Below are positions 43,760 to 53,244 of a stretch of 64,000 nt of DNA, piece by piece. Origin of the DNA: Trichobilharzia szidati. Lineage: Eukaryota; Platyhelminthes; Trematoda; Strigeidida; Schistosomatidae. A program made the position numbers and the translations under genes. The stretch spans positions 24,888,436 to 24,952,435 of the forward strand of contig OX235275.1 in assembly GCA_944472155.2 (NCBI GenBank), written 5' to 3'. The notes below the pieces were generated by a model. It worked only from the letters and a program-made list of their open reading frames with translations, was not told the origin of the DNA and ran no database searches. Position 1 is the first letter of the stretch. Each line of letters starts with the position of its first letter.

Positions 43760-43925
43760 ATGGTTGGAGGTGATTAGTGAAAAGCTTTGCACATAGGTTT
43801 CGTGGTTATTGACTGTCACTCGTCAGCAACGTTTATATATCTACAACCTTAGAAGGAACTATCGACTTCCCTTCTGACATTCAAACGTGGATCACTCTGT
43901 TGTACCTGAAGTCAGAGACTACAGT
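43760..43925 (-). repeat. SINE3 fragment with intact hammerhead core
   Basis: In reverse: head end CATTCAAACGTGGATCAC region, then hammerhead near 43790-43835 with CTGACGA, a GTG/CAC-closed stem II and GAAAC. The base before the cleavage point is G, so cleavage is not expected. It abuts a SINE1 copy. Confidence 0.65.
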
Positions 43926-44228
43926 CGTGACCAGTAGGGTGAAGGAGGTCGGGTGTGAGGACAAATACTCGCCAAAGACATTGGCTAGCAGTTGCGCTAT
44001 ATCGTGAATTGGCAGAAGTGAGAATTCATGGGATGGCCATTTGATCGGGTCCCAGTGGTTTAATGGTATGCGAGCTCGCCTTGTAACCAGAAGGTCCTCG
44101 GTTCGAACCCCCTATAGTGGGTGCATACTGATGAAGAGTCCCGAAACAGCTGTCCAGTACTCCCAGTTGGTTTTCCAATGGTTCTCTAACCAATGTCAGT
44201 TCATGATGAAATCCTGTAACCAAACACA
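43925..44228 (+). repeat. SINE1 with hammerhead stem II deleted
   Basis: Body GTCGTGACCAGTAGGGTGAA, head with box A (CAGTGGTTTAATGG) and box B (GGTTCGAACCCC), then CTGATGAAGAGTCCC joined straight to GAAACAGCTGTCC: the loop and 3' arm of stem II (10 bp) are missing. Tail ends TCATGATGAAATCCTGTAAC. Confidence 0.85.
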
Positions 44229-44254
44229 TCATTACACTGTTAATCGGGCTCAAG

Positions 44255-44600
44255 ATTGACCTCCTCTGTAGGACTGTAATGGATGCTTTGTTTGGACACT
44301 AGTCAGTAACTAGTGGAATGTGTCTAGTGATTGGTGTTGACGCATAGCTAGACGGCTAAGTTGTAATGTTTCTGACTTCATCAGTAAGTGACGCAGGCTT
44401 CGAATCTCAGAGGGGGCATTGGATCTGTCAAGACTGCACATAATCATGAAACGTAAGGCCAGTGTCGTCTACCTGACGATTGCCTCCAGTCGTACAGAGT
44501 GCACTGTGACGGTGTACCAACCAGTTTGATGGTAGTCACACTATGGACTGGAGTGACGTACAACAAGATCAAGGACTAGACGCATGATATTAATATGACT
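44255..44600 (+). repeat. SINE3 divergent copy
   Basis: CTGTAATGGATGCTTTGTTT, ACTAGTCAGTAACTAGTG (a changed form of the family's palindrome), head ending CAGGCTTCGAATCTCAGA, hammerhead relic near 44440 (CATGAAACGTAAGG), 3' part GATTGCCTCCAGTCG. Confidence 0.7.
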
Positions 44601-44880
44601 AACGATGACGTAATCAAAGTAAAAGTGACCTCTAATTGGTTATCGGCAATAGTTTGAAACTACTTACTACTCTGTCAGTAGTATAAACATACAGTACTGC
44701 TGATGTTATGTTAAGCAGATCACAAACTTGCTTGATAACTTTACTATTGAATAGAAAAATGGGATTTATAGATTCATATATATATATATATATATATATG
44801 CATATTCACACAGAAATACTTCATAAAACTAGACTGCCACTTAGCCTTATGCAGATCTGAAGTCTGATAGCAGAGTGATG
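44600..44880. other. Unassigned DNA with (TA)n microsatellite
   Basis: (TA)n at about 44776-44800. Otherwise nothing recognised. Confidence 0.5.
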
Positions 44881-44884
44881 TCAG

Positions 44885-45210
44885 TTAGGCGAGCTCGTGG
44901 ACTCTATTCAGCCCTAGTAGGTTGCCTAGAGTTCTAGTGAGGTGTCATGACTAGTATGGTTGACTAAGTCAGCCATGCTGACAAATACTCATCAGCGATG
45001 ACATTGGCTGAATTGGGTTTCAATGGCTGAAAGTTCCTGGAACCCCGAACCCTTGTGTGGGAGGGGGCATTCTGGTGAAAAGTCTTTAAGCAAAGTTGAA
45101 AGAGCTTTCCAGTACTTCCTGATGGTTTACTTCGACAGAGTTTTCTTTAACTGATATCGATCTGGGATCAAAATTTGAAAGGAATATAATCCCTATAGAT
45201 TAAATCTTGA
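44885..45210 (+). repeat. SINE1 divergent copy
   Basis: GTTCTAGTGAGGTGTCATGA (body), head relic GAACCCCGAACCC, hammerhead relic CTGGTGAAAAGTCTT, tail CTTTAACTGATATCGATCTG. Confidence 0.7.
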
Positions 45211-45369
45211 AAATGTAGAGTCTAATCTGTGCAGTATGGTTTATCATTCACGGCTTCTCCTGCTCTGAAGTCAACCACTTAACAAACTCACATATACACA
45301 CATAATAACACTAGATTTATATACGATGGAGAAAATTTGTAGATCAGGTGGATAATTCTGAAATGGTTG

Positions 45370-45590
45370 TGTTCTCTGAGCTAGGTGGATAGTTAATTTT
45401 TCGAAGCTTTCATTATTGCCCTACCAGTCAGCAACATCTCCCTTCAGCGCGCACACTCGTGACGAAATCTAAAAGCTCACTTCATCAAACTGAAGTATGC
45501 GCTGAAGGAAGATGTGGCTGACTGGTAGGGCAATAATGAAAGCTTCGCAAATTAAAACTATCCACCTAGCTCAGAGAATACAACCACATC
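45370..45590. repeat. Large palindrome, PLE-E-like terminal repeats
   Basis: Arms about 45370-45455 and 45495-45585 are near-perfect reverse complements, with about 40 bp between them. Shared words: CTGAGCTAGGTGGATAGTT, AAGCTTTCATTATTGCCC, ACCAGTCAG. The right arm resembles the PLE-E repeat at 31740-31850. Confidence 0.8.
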
Positions 45591-45599
45591 AAAAACATT

Positions 45600-46195
45600 C
45601 GATTTATCCGTCTTTTTAGTATTTCGTCACCGAGAAAACTGAAGTTCTACCTAAAACACCACTACATTTTCTTACTTCATGGGTTTTCATGAATATTTCT
45701 GTTATTTTTCTAATGCTTTCTTCCACTCTCTCTCCGTCCCTGTCCCTCAGTGTCATTTGTATTTCCACCCCACCACCAAACATTATGCTGTAATAGTGTG
45801 TTCATATAACTATCTTTCTGGATTATTCGTACACATTTACCATCCCCTTTTTCTAAATCTAACCAACCTTCATTTATCCCTTAATTTTCACAAATACACA
45901 TTCTCACAAATGTCATACAAATACTACTACTATTATTAATAATAGTGATAATGACATTTTTACAGAAAAAAAAAGATATCTAACTGTGAACTGATTACAA
46001 AGCCATACATTTCATATTGGAAAGATACTTTTTGACAGAAATAATCAATACTTTTTTCTTAGAATACCAACTTTGTGTTCACCATTGGCTTTAAAACCAA
46101 GCAGACATGCATACCCATGCAAACACATATGCCTATACAAAAGTCATGCTACCCTTTTGAACGATTTTTCAAACCTATCTCTCTCCGCTGTATTT
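45600..46195. other. Unassigned sequence
   Basis: Pyrimidine-rich forward strand. No gene or repeat recognised. Confidence 0.4.
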
Positions 46196-46199
46196 ATAA

Positions 46200-46760
46200 A
46201 ACCAAGGGAGTACTGAACAGCTGTTTTTCGTCCGCTTTTAGGACTCTTCGTTAGTAAGCATCCATGATCCAATCCATTGGGGATCAAACTGAGAATCTTT
46301 AGATTTCATCTCAAGTAGCTGTGAATGACCAACGAATGTAGTCTTGTTGATGCCTGAAGTTCCCAGGTTCGATGGCAGATGGTGGTTTTATGTAGGATGA
46401 ATACTGATGCCGAAGAGTTCTACACTAGGAAGAAATATGGCCTAAGCGGTTGGATGGTCAGCGAAGTCGTCGAAACATGAGAGTCCTAAGCCTGTTTCGT
46501 GATAGTGAGGTGATGCGTACTTTGCTGCTGAAGAGTCTCAAGTTTGGGTGAAAACTGTCTCATAGCTGATCATGTATTGATGTCAGTTAGACGACCATTG
46601 AAGAGAACCAACTCGGAGTACTGTACACCCCGTTTCGTCAGCCCAGTTAAGGACTTTTTGGCAGGAGAATGCACTAATCATACCCCACCATGTGAGATAG
46701 GACTTAAGACCTTCAGATTGCAGCTCAAGTGACTCTGTAGTCAACCTTGACCAATAATCA
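46200..46760. repeat. SINE1 cluster (minus, plus, minus)
   Basis: 46200-46325 minus (GAGTACTGAACAGCTG, TCGTCCGCTTTTAGGACTC); 46330-46560 plus, with two decayed hammerhead regions (CTGATGCCGAAGAGTTC and CTGCTGAAGAGTCTCAAG); 46555-46740 minus. All divergent. Confidence 0.65.
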
Positions 46761-47615
46761 TGTACAATGGGAAGCTCAATACTAGGGTGTCAGGGGTATT
46801 GACGATGGTAAGGCTATTCGCTTAGTTAGCTTAATAAGCATATGATTGGCTAGTGTCCGAGGAAACAGACTAAAGCATTTCTACTGTCTTTAATCTCTTC
46901 CAGGCTGCGTATAACAGTCAGCCTAACAAGACGATGAGGTGGCAGGAAAATGTTTGACAGCAATATCTGCTACCATAAGATAACGCTACGTTAATATATT
47001 TGACAGTTCAGCAAGAACAAGCTTCCTACTAACAAGATCATTATGTTTTCAAGAAATTAAAGTCTTATCTGTTGTATCATCGCCATTATCATTCCCATTA
47101 TTGTTACTCATGTCTTGCATTCCAATTGGAACATATAGATCTTCTTCAGCACCACTAGACGGCTCCAAGTTTACTCCACAGGCTTTCATTTCTTGATCAC
47201 AACCGTCTCACCGTCAGACGCCAAAATCCCGTCGTTCCTCACCGGGATTCCACTCTAGCGTCTGGAACATGGTGTCACTCATCGGTCTTCTTAGCTTATG
47301 TACGTTCCACCTCTATTTCCTTCGGTACACCTTCAGTCGGCTGTTGGTTGTTTCACTGCCCGACGGGTTTCCTTATCGCTTACCTTTTCGTCTAGTTTAT
47401 TTACACAATCCAACCCCTGGATATCCATTTCAGCAGCCACCCAGAAGCTTCAAAACACTTTTGTAGTCCTAGATTCGTGAAAGGTTCCACTCTCAACAGC
47501 AGGACAACTGTCAATCACACAATGATTTTGTACTACAAGGAGGACGGGGGGGAGGCTTAAGTCTAGAAATAGCTGTCGCATCAGAGTACATTTGAACTTG
47601 CTGACTGGCTTGTAG
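46760..47615. other. Unassigned sequence
   Basis: No gene or known repeat recognised. A CT-rich forward stretch at 47270-47470 holds overlapping short frames with no clear family. Confidence 0.4.
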
Positions 47616-47617
47616 AC

Positions 47618-48850
47618 ATGAATATAAAAGATACACAAATGTATTCTTTCAATGTTAATTCTTTGTTTCCTAATGGACCACTGATTAAGACTGTTGATAT
47701 TCTTTGTCAAGTATTGATTTTTGTAAGGATTTACTTTAGCTTCTTGACGCACATAAACTCACTAGTGAAGGAATTAAAATTCACAGTTGAAGCCGAAAAT
47801 GAACAAGGAGAATAGCTGCAATGTTAGATTGTAAAATAAAACGAATAGAAGAAGGCAAACTACACACTACTGTTTATGGAAAACCAACGCATTCTAATAG
47901 ATAATTAGACTTTAATTCATCTCATCCGTTAACTGTTAAGGCAGGCTTAGTTAAGTGTTCAAAAAACCGAGCAATGGCACTAAGTAGCACAAAAATAGAC
48001 CTGAACGATGAAATAAAACAGACAAAAGAGGCGTTGGTGTCAAATAACTATCCTCTAAAATTCATTAGGAAGATTGAAAAAGGCCAAAAGAAAACTAAAA
48101 ATAATTGTGAAACTAGTAATAATAACATAAATAAGAGAGAATATAAGTCATCTACAGTTATACCTTAAAGGAGGGGACATCTGAGACCCTACGTAGGATA
48201 ATAAAAAAAGCAGGAATTAGGGTAGCATTAAACCTACAAACTCACTCAGGGACAAGCTCTGTAGGCTAAAAGACCCGGAAGGTTGACCCAATTAAACAAA
48301 ATAATATAATTTACAAAATACCCTGCAATGACTGTGAGTGAGGTCAACTACATAGGTCAAACTAGTAGGTCGTGGGTAGTCAGATTGTCAGAACATAAGA
48401 ATTTAGCCAAGGTAAGAATGGTTGACCCAGAGATGATAAGTAATTTAGAAAAAATCTCAGCAATTGCAATGCATGCATTAACACACAACCACACAATAGG
48501 GTGGGAGAGGGTTAAGATTCTAAGAAGTAGTAATCTATGTAGGTGGAGAGAGAGGTGGTTGATTACTGAATCCTGGTTCATCGGGTGAATCTACACCCAA
48601 CACATGCAATAGGAATGATTCATCACTCATACCCGAAATATGGAAAATATTACTACCAATCAAATCAAGTGAAAAACAATGGAAATATTTAAAATGAATT
48701 TAATAAGTCGTGTGATCACCTTGATATGATTATGAGCAATAAATTGTGCTCGAAACGTCATCAGTAAACATTACTGTATAACACTGTGAGACTTTATCAA
48801 AACAAAATTTACCCATAATGGAATTACACTCTACCACAGTGCACAAGTTT
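47618..48850 (+). mobile_element. PLE family B copy, internal RT deletion
   Basis: Starts with RT motif A words (MYSFNVNSLFPNGPL, where better copies have D for N), then jumps past the palm to VKELKFTVEAENEQGE at 47770, then HTTVYGKPTHSN, 47974-48168 ALSSTKIDLNDEIKQ with an N-rich linker, and 48328-48588 the EN with VNYIGQTSRSWVVRLSEHKN. Compare the fuller copy at 60300-61680: about 250 bp that carry YVDD are missing here. 3' end to 48850 includes the hairpin. Confidence 0.82.
48734..48759 (+). ncRNA. Hammerhead-like hairpin in PLE-B 3' end
   Basis: GAGCA (48734-48738) pairs with TGCTC (48747-48751), then GAAAC-GTC (48752-48759). The upstream core (TTGATATGATTAT) is degenerate. The minus copy at about 60371-60396 repeats GAGCA/TGCTC with a longer loop. 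Confidence 0.5.
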
Positions 48851-48884
48851 TATTCTTATATCAAGGATTTACTTTGATTGGTTG

Positions 48885-49010
48885 AATGGAGGATTTCATT
48901 ACAGAGCTCTTGGGAGTACTGGACAGCCTGCTGTTTCGTCCTAGTTTGGGACTCTTCATCAGTACGCCCCCAAAGGGGCTCGAATCCAAGACCTTCTTTG
49001 TGACTATATA
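48885..49010 (-). repeat. SINE1 fragment with hammerhead (stem III loop present)
   Basis: In reverse: head end GGATTCGAGCCCC, ACTGATGAAGAGTCCC (C3 is A), stem II GTCC/GGAC, GAAAC, and a stem III ACAGC-AG-GCTGT that has gained bases in the middle, then CCAGTACTCC. Confidence 0.75.
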
Positions 49011-49079
49011 TGTCTTCTAGTTGTTCTCCATTCCCTTTTCCTTTAACTTCTAATTTGAAGCTGAAGCTTTTCGACAAGT

Positions 49080-50420
49080 GGAGGCGTTGCTATAGAGATT
49101 TCATCAGGATCCTTCTTGGAGGATGTTCAAATGTCTTATATGGGATACTTGTCCCATAATTTAATTGTTAAAGTGCCTTTCTATAGGAGATTTTTAGATA
49201 ATATTACTTTGATGTGTGATGATCATGAGGATGTGAGTCGTCTACTGGGGAGACTTAACTCCATACAGAATCACATAATTCTCACATGCGAGGAAGAAAT
49301 TCGCAACTAGCAACTTGTGGTCAAGGCAATACTTAAATTTTGTCCACTCCAGTATAAGACAGGCTTGGTGAAATGTCTACTCAAGAGAGTTCAGCGTATC
49401 TATACAGCTGACGTTATACAGAATGAAAATAATACACTGACTGGTAGTCATTTCTTGGAAAAGTTTAAAAATTTCTAAACAGGTGTAGAAGTCAGATAGC
49501 TAAAATGAACCTACAATCTATTCTGTTCCTGAGAAAGATGTTTTCAAATTACCATACAATGAGTAAGTAGGTAGTGGGATTTTGAGGCAGAGATTAAACT
49601 TGGTCATCCACAAAACATATTATACAGTGCGGCTTGTATTATTATTATTATATTATTATTGTTCCCTTGGGTTCCTAGTGGAACATAGGGCTTCAACTGC
49701 ACGTCTCCACTTGTTTCTGTCTTCTACTGTACTTTTCACCTGCATCCATGTTATTCCATACTGTTCCAACTCCTCTTCACACGATCTCCTCCCACTCACT
49801 GCTTCCCTTTCGGCTTCCACTCGATCACTGGCCTGACGTGCGATGTCACCCAGCGGCCTCCTCAGCGAGTGTCCAATCCATCTCCACTTCTTTCTCCTGC
49901 ATATTTGTTGGGCGATTGATTTTTGTTTCGTTTGTTCCCATAGTTTCTTGTTGGTGATTCTTTCCGGCCATCTGATCTTCATTAATCATTGAAAATGCCA
50001 AAAATGTACTCCGCTGCAGACCTCAAAAGTGCACAGGTGTCTACATCACATTCCACACTATTTACCAATTTAAATGTGTGTGTGTGTGTGGACACCTATA
50101 CATACATAGAGAAGAGTTATCGCATTTTACATTCGAGGTTGAGACAGCATATTCCGAAGTGGTTAGAAAAACAGATGGACTTTGAAAAATCCACAGACAC
50201 AGGTGGCAGACTATTTATCTAAAGCTAAACATTTAGTAGATATGAGTCACAGGACTGATATCAAGATAGCTTTTAAGATTATTTTGACAAACGGGAGCTT
50301 ATTGAAATACGCTGGGGTGACATTTATTCTTACACAACCACTAACTGAAACTGCTGATACAGCTGGCTGACGAGTTTCAAATATAACGAAATGGGTATTA
50401 TGAATTCCACTGCTTGTCAG
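49080..50420 (+). mobile_element. PLE family D copy, split by a LINE
   Basis: 49116-49310 is open: MSYMGYLSHNLIVKVPFYRR, then FLDNITLMCDDHEDVSRLLG (palm block; D-N in place of V-D-D), then QNHIILTCEEEIRN. Then KFCPLQYKTGLVKCL at about 49340. After the LINE: YIEKSYRILHSRLRQHIPKW (EN; YIE at the YIG position) and HRTDIKIAFKIIL. Several stops. Confidence 0.72.
49640..49985 (-). mobile_element. RTE-like LINE 3' end nested in PLE-D
   Basis: The reverse frame 49656-49982 is open: MKIRWPERITNKKLW, QKSIAQQICRRKKWRW, IGHSLRRPLGDIARQ, and ends VEALCSTRNPREQ, followed by AATAATAATAATA. Only the last 108 codons are present, with no stop inside, so this is among the less decayed LINE tails. Confidence 0.82.
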
Positions 50421-50429
50421 CATCAACAA

Positions 50430-50685
50430 ATAGAAGTTTAAGAATGAAAAAAATATCGACAGATTAATGTGAAATTCAATTGGAACTTACGGGAAACACT
50501 GTCTGTTGACTTTCGTGAACCTAAAAATGTAAACATACAGGTGAAATTGTTGTTGTGAAGATGAAAAAAGGTTAAAAATATGGAAGAAGACTCAACTATA
50601 CTGCTGAAATCCAACATGCTTTCATTAATTCATTATTTTCATTCAATTCGATTGTATTTCAATGCCTTTTTTGCCACTAGTGAGC
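50430..50685. other. Unassigned AT-rich DNA
   Basis: Nothing recognised. Confidence 0.4.
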
Positions 50686-50689
50686 CATA

Positions 50690-50870
50690 GTGTCGAGCTG
50701 CTTTGACCTCAGTAGGTGGAGTGCGATTCGAGCCTGCGACCCGATCATTCAAAACATATTTGAACCAATGGGTCCCATCCCCTAGTAGCTAAATATTATG
50801 TGACTTCTCTCCTTAACCAGAAGGCTCTGAATTCGATACCTGCGAGGGCACGGGGGTTGTCATAGACGAT
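50690..50870. repeat. tRNA-like SINE fragments
   Basis: 50690-50755 in reverse looks like a SINE head (GGTCGCAGGCTCGAATCGC). 50770-50860 is a SINE1 head in plus sense (GGTCCCATCCCCTAGTAGC, AACCAGAAGGCTCTG). Confidence 0.5.
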
Positions 50871-51262
50871 AACACATAGATGAGACATATCACACTAGTT
50901 ACTAGTGTCCAGTCAAAGTATCCACTACAGTCCTACAGGAGGTCAATAGCTCAGTGGAAACGTCTCTGACTGCAGCACTGGGTGACGCGGGTTCGAATCT
51001 CAGAAGGGACATGAGTTCCTTTAAGCTTGCAGATGTGCTTTGCTCACTGATTAGTGTCAACTAGCACGAAACCTTGGTCGAAGACTTCCTGTGGCCGATT
51101 GCCTCCAACTATCTAGTATCATCAAATGAATGTACATCGTGATGGTGAGCTACCTAGACTGGTGGCCACATTGCAAAGCTGACTGATGTGAGAATTCAGT
51201 CTGCACCAAAGAAAGGACTAAACACATCACACTAGTTACTAGTGTCCAGTCAATAGATGAGT
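50870..51262 (+). repeat. SINE3, best-preserved copy
   Basis: Tail of one monomer then a full monomer. Head: box A 50946-50957 (ATAGCTCAGTGG), box B 50989-51000 (GGGTTCGAATCT). Hammerhead near 51040-51090, then 3' part GATTGCCTCCAACTATC, GAATTCAGTCTGCACC and CACTAGTTACTAGTG. The last motif occurs at about 50905 and 51232, giving a monomer of about 326 bp. Confidence 0.85.
51040..51090 (+). ncRNA. Hammerhead ribozyme relic (SINE3)
   Basis: CTGATTA (core with G8 changed to T), stem II GTGT/GCAC around CAACTA, GAAA, stem III ACC-TT-GGT, then C at the cleavage point. The G8 change should block cleavage. Confidence 0.65.
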
Positions 51263-51640
51263 GCTGCTGAAGAGTCTCAGGCAAGGGCGATTTAGCTAGC
51301 TCCACAGATTATCCAATACTGTCCTCAAGGGAAGTCAATCTCGAGCCTAAAAATCTCAGTGGTAACATGTCTCTGACTACAGGCAGGCAGCACTGGTTGA
51401 AATCGGCTCGAATCTTAGAATGGATATAAGATCCTTCAAGAGTGCTGATACGCCCTTCTTACGAAAGCCAACAGGCATGAAACCTATATGAAAGGCTTCA
51501 TACCAACCGCCTCTAACTGTCTCGAATAATAACACCAGTTCAGAGTGTACTATGATGACAAGCCACCTAGTTTGTTTGGTGACCACAGTGAGAACTTGAC
51601 TGATAGAATTCAGTCTGCACTGAGCCAAGGAACTGCCACC
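51263..51640 (+). repeat. SINE3, tandem second copy
   Basis: Head AAATCTCAGTGGTAACATGT, box-B-like GGCTCGAATCTTAG, hammerhead relic (CTTACGA core, GAAACC, stem I GCCCTTC with GAAAGGC), 3' part TGATAGAATTCAGTCTGC. Confidence 0.78.
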
Positions 51641-51644
51641 CAGT

Positions 51645-52130
51645 GTTCAATCAAACCAATAATTTAGTTAAAGAATTTCTTCATAAGCGGATGTTGGTTA
51701 AAGAACTATTGGGGAACCATCATGGGGTACTGACAGACAGCTGTTTCGTCAGCCTAGTTTGGGACTCCACTTCAGCAGTATGGACCCATGCCACTGCCCG
51801 GATAGGACCTTCCTGCTACAAAGTGAGTTCGTAGGCCACTATTCAGACATTGAGATCCGATCCAATGGTTAGTCCATGAATTCCAGCTCGCTCTATTTCA
51901 CGATATAGTGCGACTGGCGCTAGACACTGTCATCGGTGGGCGAGTATTTGTCCTCACACCTACCGGCTCCACTAGTCACGGCTTCTCATTAGAACCTAGG
52001 TAACTGCCTACCTGAATAAGGACAGTCGCTAGCGGTCTGAAGAGCTCCAAACCAGGACGAAACAGCTGTCCAGTAATCCTGTAGTCAATATCAGCTGATG
52101 ATGAAATCTCATAACCAATAATAATCATAA
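51645..52130. repeat. SINE1 inverted dimer
   Basis: 51645-52035 complete minus monomer; 52036-52130 plus fragment starting in the hammerhead. The minus hammerhead belongs to the subfamily with three extra bases (CTGAAG-TGG-AGTCCC). Confidence 0.8.
52031..52076 (+). ncRNA. Hammerhead ribozyme, partial stem I (SINE1)
   Basis: CTGAAGA (52037-52043) core, weak stem II (GCTCC/GGAC), GAAA, ACAGCTGT palindrome, CC. Stem I 5' side (GCGGT) does not match the 3' side, because the copy begins here. Confidence 0.6.
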
Positions 52131-52190
52131 CAATATTCTAATTAGAAATATCGATACAAACACACGCACACACACAGAAAAGCCATTTAC

Positions 52191-52454
52191 CTGCTTGAAT
52201 AAATCGATAAACAGCTTGAAATCCCCTGTGTGCAATCGTTGAATCACTACGAAATCTCAGCCACATATACTGACCACTTGATATCAGGCCAGCGCCTAAA
52301 TCTGGTACTTGTTTTGAACAAAATCTTCCCAACAAAGTGGTGAAACCGAATGCCCCGTCACGTATTTCTAAAAAGTCTGTTGTACAGTGAGATTCAGGTT
52401 CGAGCTCGAAGGTTCCACGGAAATGCAGAATAATACGATGTTGATCTGTTGGGG
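52191..52454 (-). CDS. Exon encoding most of a CUB domain (NETO-like)
   Basis: 264 bp on the minus strand, acceptor ATTTAG, donor GCAG|GTAAAT, phase 1 to phase 1. One open frame: RIILHFRGTFELEPESHCTT, DFLEIRDGAFGFTTLLGRFC, SSGQYMWLRFRSDSTIAHRG, FQAVYRFIQA. CUB domains are extracellular beta-sandwiches; D-x-L-E-I-R-D-G, the two Cys, Y-M-W-L-R-F-x-S-D and G-F-x-A-x-Y are their hallmarks. The F-G-F-x-x-L-x-x-x-C and F-x-S-D words are closest in my memory to NETO1/NETO2, glutamate-receptor auxiliary membrane proteins. The N-terminal third of the domain must be in an upstream exon I did not find, possibly beyond the window. Confidence 0.82.
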
Positions 52455-52459
52455 CTAAA

Positions 52460-52620
52460 TTGAAATGAATAAAAGTAAGGGAAAGTGTTAAATTTATGAT
52501 CTATTATTGATCCAGCTTAGTAAAATAAGCACGGTATTCATTTTATTGTTGAGGTAAACAGTATCTTAACAAATGGGAATGGCCAATGTCTGATTTCTAA
52601 TACTAAACGGTTAGTTAGTA
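52460..52620. other. Intron sequence next to the CUB exon
   Basis: AT-rich; nothing recognised. Confidence 0.4.
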
Positions 52621-52624
52621 GAGA

Positions 52625-53110
52625 TTTCATTTTATTTCAAGTTCGGTCACCAATTGACGAAATCAGTTAGAGAAGAACCAGTGAAAACCAGTTTCGGAGG
52701 GGGGGGAGGGATACTGGGAACAACTGTTTCTTCGGGACTCTTCAGCAATACTCACACACAAACATAACGGAGTTCTAACCGAACTCCATCCAGTTACAAG
52801 ACGATTCAGCCACTGAGATCCGATTAAGTGACCGTTGAATTCCAGCTTCTACCAATTCCTGACTCTTACTTACTGTGACCACCAGACGATGTCGCCGGTG
52901 TCGCATCTGTCCTCATGCCCGACCTGAAGGACAGCACTGCTGTTTTACCTCACTCCGTACCTCAAGGCGACATAATCCTGTAGCCAGTCGTCATTACCGA
53001 GCATCAGATTAGTTTCCATGAGAATCTTGACATCAGTCAGAGAAACATTGGAAACCAATCAGGGGGTAGTGAACACCCAAGACATTTCGATTTTGACTTA
53101 GGTGTCTTCT
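52625..53110 (-). repeat. SINE1 copies in tandem (minus)
   Basis: 52625-53015 is a full divergent monomer in reverse, with a G-run in its tail. 53015-53110 is the 3' part of a second copy (GACATCAGTCAGAGAAACAT). Confidence 0.72.
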
Positions 53111-53244
53111 CTGAGCTGGTTGGTTGATTTAACTGTGAAGCTTTCTTCGTCCACATTCTAGACAACATTTTCAGTGCAGGTTTTAGTATAAAATGAACTG
53201 ATTTAAATTCTCCTTGAATGGTGTAATTGCATCCCCTGACCACC
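53110..53244 (-). mobile_element. PLE-E-like terminal repeat fragment
   Basis: In reverse: AGAATGTGGACGAAGAAAGC, TTCACAGTTAAATC and CAGCTCAGAGAAGACACC, similar to 31760-31830 and the palindrome at 45370-45590. Confidence 0.55.

Noticed and set aside
45720..45770. Plus-strand splice acceptor and exon
   Set aside because: A pyrimidine run ending in CCCTCAG is present, but no open frame with a matching donor or known domain follows.
50941..51015. Possible functional tRNA gene
   Set aside because: Box A and box B are good, but the acceptor arms do not pair and the sequence continues into the SINE3 body found in several copies; it is a SINE head.
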